From: Sipunculus nudus
Taxonomy: Eukaryota > Annelida > Sipuncula > Golfingiida > Sipunculidae
Reading direction: 5' to 3'
DNA: 64,000 nucleotides
Assembly: GCA_026874595.1 (NCBI GenBank)
Contig: CM049320.1
Location: 18,860,988 to 18,924,987 of the forward strand
The notes beneath the pieces are model-generated. The model was given only the letters and a program-made list of their open reading frames with translations. It was not told the origin of the DNA and did not search any database. Position numbers and translations under genes: made by a program. Shown piece after piece: positions 26,207 through 36,747 of the stretch (positions within the stretch are counted from its first letter, which is position 1; each line of letters begins with the position of its first letter).

Positions 26207-29092
26207 CTTCACGAAAATTAATGAAATCGCCTACTGTAGTCGGGTCTTAAAAAAAGGAGGAATAAGAAAACTGCGGCAGCTTTTATATTATAAATATATA
26301 TTAATAGATAATTATATTTGTTTAGAAATAAGTTCTCCTTCTTTATTTACGTAAGTGTAGATCACTAGCAGGTCTCCTCAGGGACAATACACTGCATTCA
26401 TAACATGGTTAATATTCGATAAGCATTAATCAGCTAACCTGCTTGAGGTTCGTTTTTAGCTCCGCTGACTGTAAGTAATCACTATTTGTCTGTCGGCCCC
26501 CTCACGTAACAGGGCACACAAAGTAACAAATAGACTTAAAAAACTAGTTACTTTACATCTGGGTAGATCTTGGGCCCATCTCCTTGGAAATCTTGAATAA
26601 GGTCAGGCTGACCTACATTCTGCGACGTTTCAGTAAACCCATGATTTTTTAACACACTCCTTTCAGTCAAATATCCCCAATTTCTTTGTCCGTAATACTG
26701 CTTCCAGCGGCATTCGAAACAAAATAAACCGTATCGGCTGGAGTGCGTGCCACTAGCAGTTTAGCTGTCTGTCTCCCTTTGTATGATGTTTCAGCCTTTG
26801 CAAGCGATGGTCACTACACAGGAACCTCCGTACAATCAATGATTACTCGGATATACTTATACTTCTGAAGCTTTGGTTTGCCTTTCACAATCCATCTTTA
26901 ACAGATATACCAAATACTTTTTAAGGTGTGAAAAAATCGGATTAAAACCAATTTTTTTTCATTTATTCTAGCACAAGGGATATATATTATAATTTAATTC
27001 GGCACATAGAGGCAAAATAAAATAAAAGCTATAATGTCTACCAATCATAGAAATAAAACAATATTCACCAGTATACCTTATCAGGAAGTGAATATATAGA
27101 TAAATATGTAGACAGTTATTCTGATTCACTCTAGAAAAAGGTCATATGTAGAAACCTTAAGGTTCTTTAGAGTGGAGCCAATGTGGAACACTTAGATGTT
27201 CCAAGTAGAACCCTCTGGTCAGGATTTTTCCTGGAACCCTCTCAGTATTTTTTTGGTGGTGGGGGGGGGGGGGCCTAAGGGTTCTGTATATAAACCTGAT
27301 TATGGGTGCTTCTAAAATCCCTACAGAAAGGTTCTACCTGGAACCATTTGTTCATGAAAGGATTCTTATAGGGATATATATATATATATATATATATAAT
27401 GTTTCATTTCGCATTCGTATTTATTTATGAGGTTGTAGTTTATGATTTATCACAAATAACAGTATATGATGTAAGTTAACTGTTACTTTATTCACTTTAA
27501 ATTCTCTATAATAATTTTCATCATTCTAAAAATGGTAATGTTTCGACAATGTAGCTGCACATAGGGGAATAATAGCAGGAAATATTTATTCTGGACATAT
27601 GATTCATCCTTACAGTTGAAATGAATACATATATATGTAGGTATATATAGGTGTGTTTGTTATTTGTGTCATAAAGGTCTCCTCGCCGACACATGCAGGC
27701 GAACACACAGAGAGAAATTACGGAAGATTCCTGGTCTGCAAAAAACGAAACCAAAACAGGTGTCTTACCATCTGTTGTTCATATTATGAACAAAAAAAAA
27801 AAATACATGAATTTTATTCAACGATATATCCACAACTTTTATCTTATTTCCTTAATTATCTTTAATGGGTATATATAATAGGTAATAATAAGTCAATGCA
27901 ACACTAGGCTAATTAGAGAATGCTTTTAGTGAATTTTTAATTAAGCATAACCAAACATGGATATTGAGTTCGTTTTGTTCCTCATCACCCTGGTGTTGAA
28001 ATTATTCTTAACATAAGCATCAAACTTACCTCGTATTCCTTCCGTTTCTAATATATCCGGAGATATATCCGGCTGTCCAACCGTTGACCTTACAGTTTAA
28101 ATACACGACGCACGCGTCCTTATCACCGGGACATCCGGTCACAACACATGGTCTATCTTGAACTCTATAAGAGGTTATGGTCAAGGCAAGAACCTCAAGT
28201 GCCAGATGGAAGCATTTCACTGAGAAACTGGTTCTGGACGGAACCATGGTTCCAGATAGAACCAATTGGATTCTTTAAAGAACCATCTGGAACCATTTAT
28301 TCTTAGAGTGTACACGGAATGCTCTGTGTGATTATTCTAGGCATGACAAAAACATATTTTTATCTACGCAATATAGGCTGCAGGGATATTGTGTGTAGAT
28401 GGGTTTCAATGCAAGTTTGTAGGAGTATAGCCCAGGGCTACAGAAATAAAACTCTAATTTGGTTTCGTTTGCGTCTTGGTATACCATCTGAAAAACATAT
28501 AAATTTTGTGGTAACCGCCTCCACTTCCTAAAACTTATAAAAATTCAAATCTAAACCGAGGAGCGGTGACACATTTTTCCAACCCAGGGTGATCGCTCTG
28601 CAGGCGTCGTGAGAAATTGTGTATCACCGATTAATAAGTTCGTCTGAGTTGATTACACAACGATACGGGCAAGGAGATGCTCACAACAGGGAGATGTTAC
28701 ATGGCCACAAGTTCTCCCTGCTACATGCCAAGTCGCTGTGCCGACACATTTGAGGGTATCACATTGACTTCACTACCGTGACGTAACTTAGCTGGTTTCT
28801 ATAAAAGCGTGCTTATACACAGAGGGGTCGGGGATTTGCTATTGTTTAGTGGTTAAAGCAGCCGACCGGAAATCGGAAGATCATGGGTTCGGTTCCCATC
28901 GGCAGTGGACCGACTTTTCTGTGTATTCATGTTCCGGCTTTATATACAATGAACAAGCCTGGCGATTCATACATATCTCTCTATTATATATGCAGACATA
29001 CATGCTCTCACACACAAACACATTCTAGGACTGAGAAATAAATGATTTATAAATACCACGTTACCTGCTACTAGGGCAAATGAGGTCACCAT
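24256..29092 (-). CDS. Tandem C-type-lectin-like single-pass membrane protein (partial multi-exon model)
   Basis: Exons seen on the minus strand are: 29,065-29,092 (short hydrophobic start, MVTSFALVA); 28,030-28,162 (Cys-rich, CVVTGCPGDKDAC); about 25,802-26,053; 25,535-25,682; 25,089-25,295; 24,818-24,973; 24,603-24,656; and 24,256-24,367. The exon near 25.8-26.05 kb reads like the first half of a C-type-lectin domain (AHDSCESKGGLPG, then a DIW motif). The next exon supplies its C-terminal half (RCYKNYPSGVYAICE). The 25,089-25,295 and 24,818-24,973 exons repeat this pattern (WYQAGAACER, ADVWTG, then GCGIIK and FPYVCR). A short Thr/Pro/Ala linker exon of 54 bp and a transmembrane helix (SLAFIFAVIYIVVII) follow. 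Phases join cleanly from 25,682 down to 24,256, all in phase 1. The join between 28,030 and 26,053 is out of phase, so an exon is probably missed in between. The donor closing the first lectin exon is uncertain, as is the start (an in-frame ATG also lies at 29,128). The likely role is a cell-surface recognition receptor; the ligand is unknown, and I cannot see a complete set of calcium-site residues. Confidence 0.75.
24818..25295 (-). CDS. Second C-type-lectin-like domain (two exons)
   Basis: Exons 25,089-25,295 and 24,818-24,973 are joined in phase 1. The first begins with a Cys-rich lead (QQCRGCDEKGEC), then DLCYYYIKDMNDWYQAGAAC, which matches the early Trp/Ala/Cys pattern of the fold. It ends at VWTG with a weak donor (ctg/gtgcac). 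The second carries the closing pattern, with GCG and an SCNLTFPYVC end. The acceptor at 24,973 (tttacag) and the donor at 24,818 (tac/gtaagt) are strong. Confidence 0.75.
25535..26053 (-). CDS. First C-type-lectin-like domain (two exons)
   Basis: The exon starting at 26,053 (acceptor tttag) encodes a segment with SAIQHAHDSC, GGLPG and LLQEMERNNITDIW. This is the usual opening of the domain: helix, Cys, Gly-Gly-hydrophobic, then a Trp near the end. The exon 25,535-25,682 (acceptor aaag, donor atg/gtaagg) encodes CKSRKFAHAANH and ends GVYAICEKN, a standard domain terminus. The donor between them is ambiguous: acceptor 25,682 needs phase 0, which gttgca or gttaca sites around TNVAEEQI would give, while the GT at 25,801 would leave phase 1. 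Confidence 0.7.
26123..26204. repeat. Long (AT)n microsatellite in an intron
   Basis: About 80 bases of AT dinucleotide with a single GT interruption, just upstream of the first lectin-domain exon. Confidence 0.95.
26552..26880 (-). pseudogene. Relic of a DDE_Tnp_4-type transposase (PIF/Harbinger or ISL2EU-like)
   Basis: Minus-strand translation gives KYKYIRVIIDCTEVPV, two stops, PSLAKAETSYKGRQTAKLLV, TVYFVSNAAGSSITDKEIGD, and after frame changes DLIQDFQGDGPKIYPD. In DDE_Tnp_4 transposases the equivalent order is IIDCTE (first catalytic Asp), an Ala/Tyr-rich substrate loop with YK, a hydrophobic strand with FVS, a SDKEI motif, and the IQDLL...IPP segment after the second Asp. In-frame stops and at least one frameshift show that it is dead. 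It lies in an intron of the lectin-like gene, in the same orientation. The second catalytic Asp region (MADRGF-like) is not recognisable, and the rest of the element was not found. Confidence 0.7.
27130..27372. repeat. GGTTC/GAACC-rich dispersed repeat, copy 1
   Basis: Short palindromic phrases alternate through this stretch, such as aaggttcttta, ggaaccctc, gggttctg and aggttctacctggaacc. The left edge starts at cactctag. A poly-G run of about 14 bases (27,259-27,272) interrupts it, and an (AT)n run follows at 27,375-27,399. A similar sequence lies at 28,190-28,315. Such elements are usually non-autonomous DNA-transposon derivatives. Confidence 0.65.
28190..28315. repeat. GGTTC/GAACC-rich dispersed repeat, copy 2
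   Basis: Contains nested palindromes such as ggttctggacggaacc, ggttccagatagaacc and ttctttaaagaacc, ending at accatttattcttagagtgt. It abuts the upstream side of the 28,030-28,162 exon of the lectin-like gene, so it lies in the first intron. Confidence 0.65.
28827..28914 (+). repeat. tRNA-like sequence (SINE head or tRNA pseudogene)
   Basis: An A-box-like segment (gtttagtggttaaagc) with a short tgc/gca stem is followed by a ccga/tcgg stem around a seven-base loop. A perfect T arm then follows (atggg-ttcggtt-cccat), and after it tttt. The loop lacks the usual U33 and the acceptor stem does not pair properly; only an outer gtcgg/ccgac pair is seen. A functional tRNA is therefore unlikely. It looks like a pol III-derived SINE head or a pseudogene, inside the first intron of the lectin-like gene on the opposite strand. 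Confidence 0.5.
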
Positions 29093-29173
29093 CTTAGAAT
29101 TATACTCAAAATACACACTTGGAAACATCTGAAACACGAGTCGAGCTTCTACTTGGTTTTCTTCCTTGTGCAA

Positions 29174-30510
29174 AGTGGGAAGGTTTTCAATTATTGTATA
29201 TCAGAAGGATAATCATATAACAGGCGCATAAGCTACTGAGAAACAAACATTTCATTATAACACTGACACTAATCGTGATCCATATATATATATATATATA
29301 AATATGCAGCACGAATAAATGTATCTTATTTCAGAAACGGTCGCTGACAGCCTTTAATTATTGCAGCGCTGTCACACCAACACATTATGCAGAGCAACGT
29401 ATATTCATAACATTGAAAAAGTGATTTTAATGTCAAACTACTAACCGTCAAAGGCTGGTTTTCTGAATTAACTATACTAATAATATTGAAAATAAATATT
29501 ATTTCCTTCATCAAGTCTCCCTCCGACCCTAACTTTTCGGTAATCTTTCATCTCCCCCACCATCACCATTTGGTTAGCCATAAATGATGACTTGGATATC
29601 CTTGTAACTCGAAAATTAGGTTTAGGTGAAATTAAATGACAGTTGCACACCTTTTACGTTTCACTCTAAGTCTGACCAAAGGTTAGCTTTGGAAAACTTC
29701 TGGAAATTAAAATTTCATTGGACCATTTACTTAATAAGCATTCTAAATTTCATGACAATTCTCGATTTTTCACTAACAGGTACATTTGCTCTAGAACTGC
29801 TTAATAACTCTGATACTATACGTTACAGTGAAATTTTCTCTTTTTTTCTTATATTCAGTCTCCAGATCTGCAGAGGGGTCAGACCCCGGCAGAGCCATTC
29901 CTATACCTCCGTTGTCCTACTGGTGCACTTAAAACATTGGACAGTGCATTTACTTTATCAGATTAATAATAAATCAAGGAGCTTATATAACATCAGTTAT
30001 GCTAGTTAATTCCGTGTGGTTATACATCGGCCTTTGTCTGAGCACGTTTGTAAGTGAAACCGATCTGTCCGTGTTCACTATAATTGTCGCACAATATGAC
30101 ATGGTTCAACAACTTAATGTAAATAATGTTAACAAGGTGGTCATGCACAAGCTTGATTCGCGCTCGTGAAAACTTTTATACCCGAACATTGCTATTTTTA
30201 AGCCCTATAAACGTTTACATAATCCTATATGCATGTATTTTTGCACGGCAAGATAGAAACCTCACCGCTAAACTCAGGGAACAAATAATGTTCTCAGCTT
30301 ATTAGTCGCCATCTGAGCTGCACAATGACGTCCTGGTCCTACCATTTAATTACTTTAGTCTATTCTGGCAAGAGGTATTAGAGGAATGGTACAAATACAA
30401 CTTTGATAACACTGATTCCTTCAATGAAATTTTATTTCGCGATATTATCAATAAATCGGTGTATAGCGATACGGTGATTCGCATATTGATTATCACCATA
30501 GAGTTTTCAA
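29174..30510. other. Region without recognisable gene
   Basis: AT-rich sequence upstream of the lectin-like gene, with an (AT)n run at 29,281-29,301. An ORF of 127 codons at 29,626-30,009 has no domain or composition that I recognise. Confidence 0.5.
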
Positions 30511-31758
30511 ATATTGTTACGAAGAGAAATATTTCAGGGGAAACATTCGGCCTATCCGGGGTTCGAACCCATGGTGGCGCACAAGTCCGGCGTACCAACC
30601 GATTCGCTAGCAAGCTTGCTTCACTAGCGAGACAGTTCGGTCCGCTTTTATGTCACCCCCTAACATACCCCCTCTTAAGAGCGTTCTGCTATCAGAACAT
30701 GACTAATTATCCCAGCAGTCACACTTTGGTGAGCCTATTCCCTGGGCCACAAAGTTTACCGTCATATTGGACGAGCCCCCATTTTGTTACGAAGACAAAT
30801 TGTTCAGGGGAAAAAATACTGGGCCGATCCGAGATTCGAACCCATGTCGGTGGCGCACATGTCCGGCGTTACAACTGCTTCCCTAGAAAAGCAAGCTTCA
30901 CTAGAGAGACAGTTCGGTTCGCTTTAATGTCACCCCGTAACACACCCCCTCTTAAGAGCGTTCTGCTATCAGAACATGACTAATTATCCCAGGAGTCACA
31001 CTTTGGTGAGCCTATTCCCTGGGCCACAAAGTTTACCGTCATATTGGACGAGCCCCCATTTTGTTACGAAGACAAATTACTTAGAGGAAAACATTGGGCC
31101 GACCCCGCTTTCGAACCCGTGTTGGTGGCGCACAAGTCCGGCGTATCAACCGCTTTGCTAGAAGAGCAAGCTTCACTAGCGAGACAATTCGGTCCGCTTT
31201 TATGTCACCCCGTAACACACTCCCTCTTAAGAGCGTTCTGCTATCAGAATATGAATAATTATCCCAGGAGTCACACTTTGGTGAGCCTATTCCCTGGGCC
31301 ACAAAGTTTACCATCACATTGGACGAGCCCCCATTTTGTTACGAAGAGAAATATTTCAGGGGAAAACATTCTGCCTATCCGGGGTACGAACCCATGGTGG
31401 CGCACAAGTCCGGCGTACCAACCGCGTCGCTAGAAGACAAGCTTCACTAGCGAGACAGTTCGGTCCGATTTTATGTCACCCCGTAACACACTCCCTCTTA
31501 AGAGCGTTCTGCTTTCAGAACAAGACTAATTATCCCAGGAGTCACACTTTAGTGAGCTTATTCCCTTTGCCACAAAGTTTACCGTTATCCCGGACAAGCC
31601 CACGTTTTGTTACGAAGACAAATTTTCCAGGGGAAAACATTGGGCCGATCCCGGTTTCGAACCCATGTTGGTGGCGGACGAGTCCGGCGTAGCAACCGCT
31701 CCGCTAGAAAGGCAAGCTTCCACTAGCTTGACAGTTCGGTCCGCTTTTATGTAACCCT
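30511..31758 (-). repeat. Five-unit tandem array (~273 bp period) with a tRNA-like B box in each unit
   Basis: Units start near 30,511, 30,781, 31,058, 31,333 and 31,604, each at ttgttacgaaga. The fifth stops after about 155 bp. On the minus strand every unit has a pol III B box (gggttcgaaccc or a close variant). About 45-50 bases upstream of it is an A-box-like phrase (tagcgaatcggttggtacgcc in unit 1). The arrangement resembles a tRNA with an eroded anticodon arm, preceded by an invariant caagctt/ctagcgaga segment. Each complete unit also has the small palindrome gttctgctatcagaac (last base pairs vary). The conserved linker is ctattccctgggccacaaag. Long ORFs across the array are by-products of the repeat. 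Confidence 0.85.
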
Positions 31759-32212
31759 TAACAATATCAATATTTTTCGATATTTTGTTAACAACGTTTC
31801 TGTTTGAAATATAGATATGTTAATGGGTTGGGATTATTGAAATGCAGGTGAGAGCCTCTACCGTGTATTTAGACCTTAAGTAGGGAATTTTCAAGTAGAC
31901 CTGGTACACCAGGGAATTTGCATATCTGCTCGCTGATTTGTTGGTATAAGAGAAATATCTGGATACGCAAAAGGAAAGACGTGCTTGACACGGCCATATT
32001 TTATTCCCCTTTTAATAAAGGATAAGGCCATGGCATGTTGGTGGTCTTGTCTATTGAATGAGGGTGAAGGTATCCATACGATAAGAATGATATGTTATTA
32101 TTGAACCTTCTTGATGTCAGGTTTTATGTGCACGGGATTAGGACTAATCCAGAAGCCATAACCCGTCGTTAAGATATCAGAGCTTAACGGGAATTCACCA
32201 TTATGCCATTGA

Positions 32213-32280
32213 GGCACCGGTGGGGTTCGAACCGGGGACCTTCATCTCCGAAGTTAAACGCCTTAACCACTAGGTTGAAC
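32213..32280 (-). repeat. tRNA-derived SINE head
   Basis: The minus strand reads cctagtggttaaggcg (A box), then an acttc/gaag-type hairpin, then ccccggttcgaacccc (B box and T arm) and accggtgcc. The spacing and order are those of a tRNA. The acceptor stem does not pair and unrelated sequence (ggcataatggtgaattcccg and on) follows, as expected for a SINE. The total length of the element is uncertain and may reach about 32,110. Confidence 0.65.
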
Positions 32281-32364
32281 ACGGCCATACTATTTAGTCA
32301 CTAATTTAAAGTATCTGCTCACATCTGATGAAGAGTACAGGAAGATAAAATTCAGTTTTAACAG

Positions 32365-32366
<2 letters not shown>

Positions 32367-32414
<48 letters not shown>
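32367..32414. repeat. (AT)n microsatellite
   Basis: An uninterrupted AT run of about 48 bases, 87 bp beyond the SINE head. Confidence 0.95.
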
Positions 32415-32417
<3 letters not shown>

Positions 32418-35400
32418 AGAAACATGTGGACATATACAACTTACCCATCCCTACCGCCATCTGTAGGACACTACTGTTAGTGGTACTCCCACTTGCAATT
32501 TTTCTATAGTGTTCGGCTTAGTAGGGTTTCCTCCTTGAAGTAATGAATCTACGAACCGATACTGGAACAGACCCGGGACCATACAAAAGCCCGAATATTC
32601 CAAATATTCATAATCGCTTGCGACTTAATCTTTAAAAAAAGATGCATACGGTGAATTTGAGATTATGCACCTTGCCATGCGAATTACACAGCAAAAGACA
32701 AATTAAGACCCTAAATAACGAGCCATTTTCTTAATCATCAATAATTATTGTAGTAACCGTCTGAAATTGTCTATAACTCCTTTTCGGGTGGGCCAAATCC
32801 TCCTTTGCCTGGAATTTCTCTTTGGCAGCGCCTCGTTGATGCACCGTTTGGGTTTTGAACTGTCGGGAATAATATTGTGTCCTCAATGGGATCGTTAACC
32901 ATGTTTTTCATAAATCCTGAGACATCCTTTTTTTCTAACCGGGTATCTCAGAGTCGGTTATCAGATAATACAATTGAGTATCCAGTGGGTGACTACAGCT
33001 TGTCCTTTTGGGAATGAAAACTAAACTGGTCTTATAGAGGAACCCGATAAGCAAGTATATAGGTTCTGCAATTTGAAAAAAAAACACACATACCAATTCA
33101 TCTAAATGAAAAATTCAGATTTCACGGCATCTTGAAAGACATGATAGAAAAGGAATTATCATCATGAACTATGAGAAATAAGTGATTAACAGACAAAAGT
33201 GATACAATTTGACTTGAAGAAACAAAAAATAAAAGAAAAAAGAGACACCTCGCTAATCTACGGCGCCGTACAGGGACATTTCATATCCCCTCCCCCTTCT
33301 ACGTTTCCTAAACCTGACATACGTCTTGTGCGGGTATTCGGAATGTAGAAATAAGTCCCAAAAATGCGATGCCAGTGACAAGAATTTCATAAGAGTGCTT
33401 TAGAAAATTTAATTTTTAAAACACAAAGTATAATTCTGAGAGGACGTGTAGGTGCGCCCCTTGCGCCCCCTCCCCCTCCGGTTACGCCCCTTGACTACAT
33501 ATCCACGTTGATAGTGTGCAGGGTATGCAAAGATCACACTTGTATCATACGTGTTGCATCTATTGAGTACATATACGACAGGCAAAAGATGAGCTGCTTG
33601 TAGTCAGGTATCTTTCGAGTACACACCTCTCTGAATACAGACGCAAGCACCCATCACACACGTAAACACAGGGTTCATATTCCTCCCTAACTACAGTGTA
33701 TAAGTATCTTAAGTATACTAACTTGCACGTCTACAGGTCTCTGGTGTCGGATGATCTTAAACGTTATTGCTCCGTATTTATCGTTTAGGGCACAAGGCCT
33801 TGCGGGATACTAGAGAGGGTGTCACTGCTAAATGTTCCTGAATGAGATAAACACTGCCTTCCCCCAAGAAGCGGCGACATAATCTGTATTTGACATGCTG
33901 ACATATATACAACATATCTGTTAATCAGAAATACGCTTACACTTGCATACATATATATAATAATTATATATAATATATAATATATTTATTATAGCTTTAG
34001 TATATACTGTATATATACAGTACACCGCTGTTTTTCCTTAAAGCTTCGGCTGACATGCTGCGTACGACAAGTTCTTACGACAATTAATCCCATGTTACCC
34101 GGGGAGCATCGTGCTTCTTGTCGACCGTTATAGACGCCATTGGCATATAAAGAGAGAGGAAAAAAACATCGATTTCAGAGATTGATTGGTACAAAATAGT
34201 CTAAGCTGTGTTAAGGAAACATACGTGTGATTTTTTCAACAAATTGCCCGGAAGGTTTAATGACATCGCCATTGGATTGTTTCTTAAATAACCCACAGGG
34301 GGCTTGCACGTGTAATGATTGAAAGGCAAAGGAATTTAAAGAGTTTTGACCTTTGAATCAACCGAGTAAGGCAATTATGTAAAAAAAATGGTTTGCGTAG
34401 ATGACACAATTGCTCTTTGGAGTGAACCTGTCATTGTTATGACCAGGCTCGCAATGTGGGACCTGGCACCCGCCCTGTTCGAGCACCAGAGATGTATGAA
34501 TGGTTCCTTACTGATGCTTATGCTAGAAACCTGCTCAGTTGTTTGGCTTGATATACCAGCCCAAGCCGATAAACGTACTATGCCTGCTCGATGACAAACG
34601 AGATATTGTTGATAACTCTGGAACGCTCCTGGGCAAACTGTTCAGTCTTTGGTTAGGGGAATAGGGGAATTACTGTATGTATATTCGTGGAATAAAAAAA
34701 CACGTTTATGAGCCAACCTATTACTGCCTCTCCTTATTACTTTGAAACAACAATTGTGACTTTTAACAGTCAAAAATCCAAATTCCTGTATGTCTATTTT
34801 TGCTTTTAAATAGTTTTTGAGTGCATACAAAGAATACTGCACGACATGAATATTATTTGTTTATAGATTATACTATGATTAATAAACTTCCAAATAATAC
34901 GCCAAAAGTAGGATTTTATGCAAATACAAAAGCATTACATTACAATACAATGCAACCTGTGGCAACTGTACCTTATTGTTGCTTGTCATATATTTCAGTA
35001 CGCCAGGTGGATACGCAGTGTGTGTGTGTGTTTAAGGGTTTGTTCAAAACATAACTCGCGCAATAAATGGAATCTTATGATTTTTTAAGGGCACTTCGGG
35101 AATCGGCCAATGAAGAATCGATTAGAGTTAGGGTGTCCAATGCTCTCTCATTGAGCTGAGTGGCCGTCTAAACTGAGCATCTTACAGTTAGCCCTTGTAG
35201 GCCCTTGCAGTATTGTCCCAATCTGACATCCTCTATCATATTGTTTTGAAAGAATTCCTGATTGAGATTTTCTCTAATGAAAACTTTTCCCATTCTTCTG
35301 TGTGATAACATTTTACGTTTGTCCGTAATAAGAGCTTGTGTTTCTATGATGCATGGGCAGAGTGAATGCCACTGAAGCCTGACATACACTCTATATTTAG

Positions 35401-36478
35401 CTGACCTCTAATATTATGTAAATAACAGATAACCTGCCTACCTCACTTAAAACCCTGATCGCTTTCTTGTGTATAAACATAATACTTTGGCCTTGACACT
35501 ACATTGACACAACTCCTTTGGTCAGGCTCGCAAGAACAGAACATAATTAACAATCTCCCATTTTGGAGAACTGGTATTTAAATGAGCTTTCAACAACATA
35601 TCGCCAATTTAAAACGGCCTTGGAAACAAAATATGTCCTAATGCTTCTGTTTTCCGGCAGAGTATTTCGTAAAACTGATGCCAGATTAATGTTGATCCAG
35701 TACTTAATTGGTACCTCATTAACATAAATGCTCCTTAGATAAGAATAGGGTTTATATTTTCAATTTCATGGACTCGGCAGGAAAAGATCACGCCCGAAAA
35801 TATGAGATCTATGGTCTCTGGCATAAAATATACAAAGTGAGCATTTTTCTAAACTTTCTTGTCGAAAAAAAAATTAGAGACACTTGAGTAACCTTAAAAT
35901 ACTTTAAAAAACGTGAGCAAGGAACTACGCACAGTTAAGTCTGCTTTCCGTTACATGTCGGGCAAGAACACCAAATAACAACGTAACATACGACTGCTTG
36001 CTTCTGCACATATAATGATACATAAAAATATTAACTGCAATTCCGTTGCTTGTGCGTATTCGGAATGACTACCCAAAAGAGGAACGTTCTTTTTTTCCTA
36101 CTGGATTTTAATTGTTAAAATACCGCCTCAGAAAATAGGGATCACTTTAAAATGGAGAGAGGTTCAAATCTGTGCCACCAATGTATTTAAACTTTCTCGT
36201 GCGTTTTTTTTGTTACTTTCATATCTGTACATGTAGATGTATTTCTGATAAAACAAATGACAGAAACATGAGAATCGCAATAGCCAATCGATCAAAGGTC
36301 TTTCTTAGAGGTAACGATATCAAGCTTAAATATTGCCTTAAAGTTCAAATTAAATTTACGTATCAAACAGACCATGATGTGACTCAGTGAAAGAGTTACA
36401 AATTTCTCTGAGTTTTCTAAAACGAAATAATGTTTATAAAACAAGGATTCACGTAATTGTTTTAATTTGAAAGCTTTA
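32415..36478. other. Region without recognisable gene
   Basis: About 4 kb with only short ORFs (for example 34,388-34,594 and 35,168-35,389) that I cannot link to any family. A short C-rich tract near 33,455-33,490 (gcgccccttgcgccccctcc) resembles the ends of dispersed repeats. A patch of atatata-type sequence lies at 33,950-34,020. Confidence 0.5.
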
Positions 36479-36747
36479 GGGTGCCTTTCCATACATGCGG
36501 GTGTTTGTCCTTTCCATATGTGCGAGTCCCCGCATGAAGATAGTCCAAATATTGTGGTAAACGCATACACTAGTAATCATAATTTCTTAAAGTTAACTGT
36601 AATAATTCAATCCTATATTAAGTTTTTTAACATTTTAACTTGCTAAGCAAGGCTTCAGGCGGGTATCTCAAAAGCCAAGCTTAGATAGAGACTGTCTCCT
36701 GTCTCCAGATAGCATCGGCATGCACCCGCATGTATAGAAAGGCACCC
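36479..36747. mobile_element. Candidate MITE with 25 bp terminal inverted repeats
   Basis: The left end reads GGGTGCCTTTCCATACATGC and then gggtg. The right end (36,723-36,747) is its reverse complement with one mismatch, 24 of 25. The ends are 269 bp apart, a normal size for a miniature inverted-repeat element. Flanks are ...ttta on the left and gtaa... on the right, so no clear target duplication beyond a possible TA is seen. Confidence 0.55.

Noticed and set aside
28827-28914. Functional tRNA gene
   Set aside because: T arm is perfect but the acceptor stem does not pair and the anticodon loop lacks U33.
30459-31692. Series of ORFs of 118-174 codons
   Set aside because: They are frames through the tRNA-like tandem array and recur because the repeat recurs.
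30511-31758. CRISPR-like array
   Set aside because: Regular period but 273 bp units without short repeat-spacer structure, in an animal genome.
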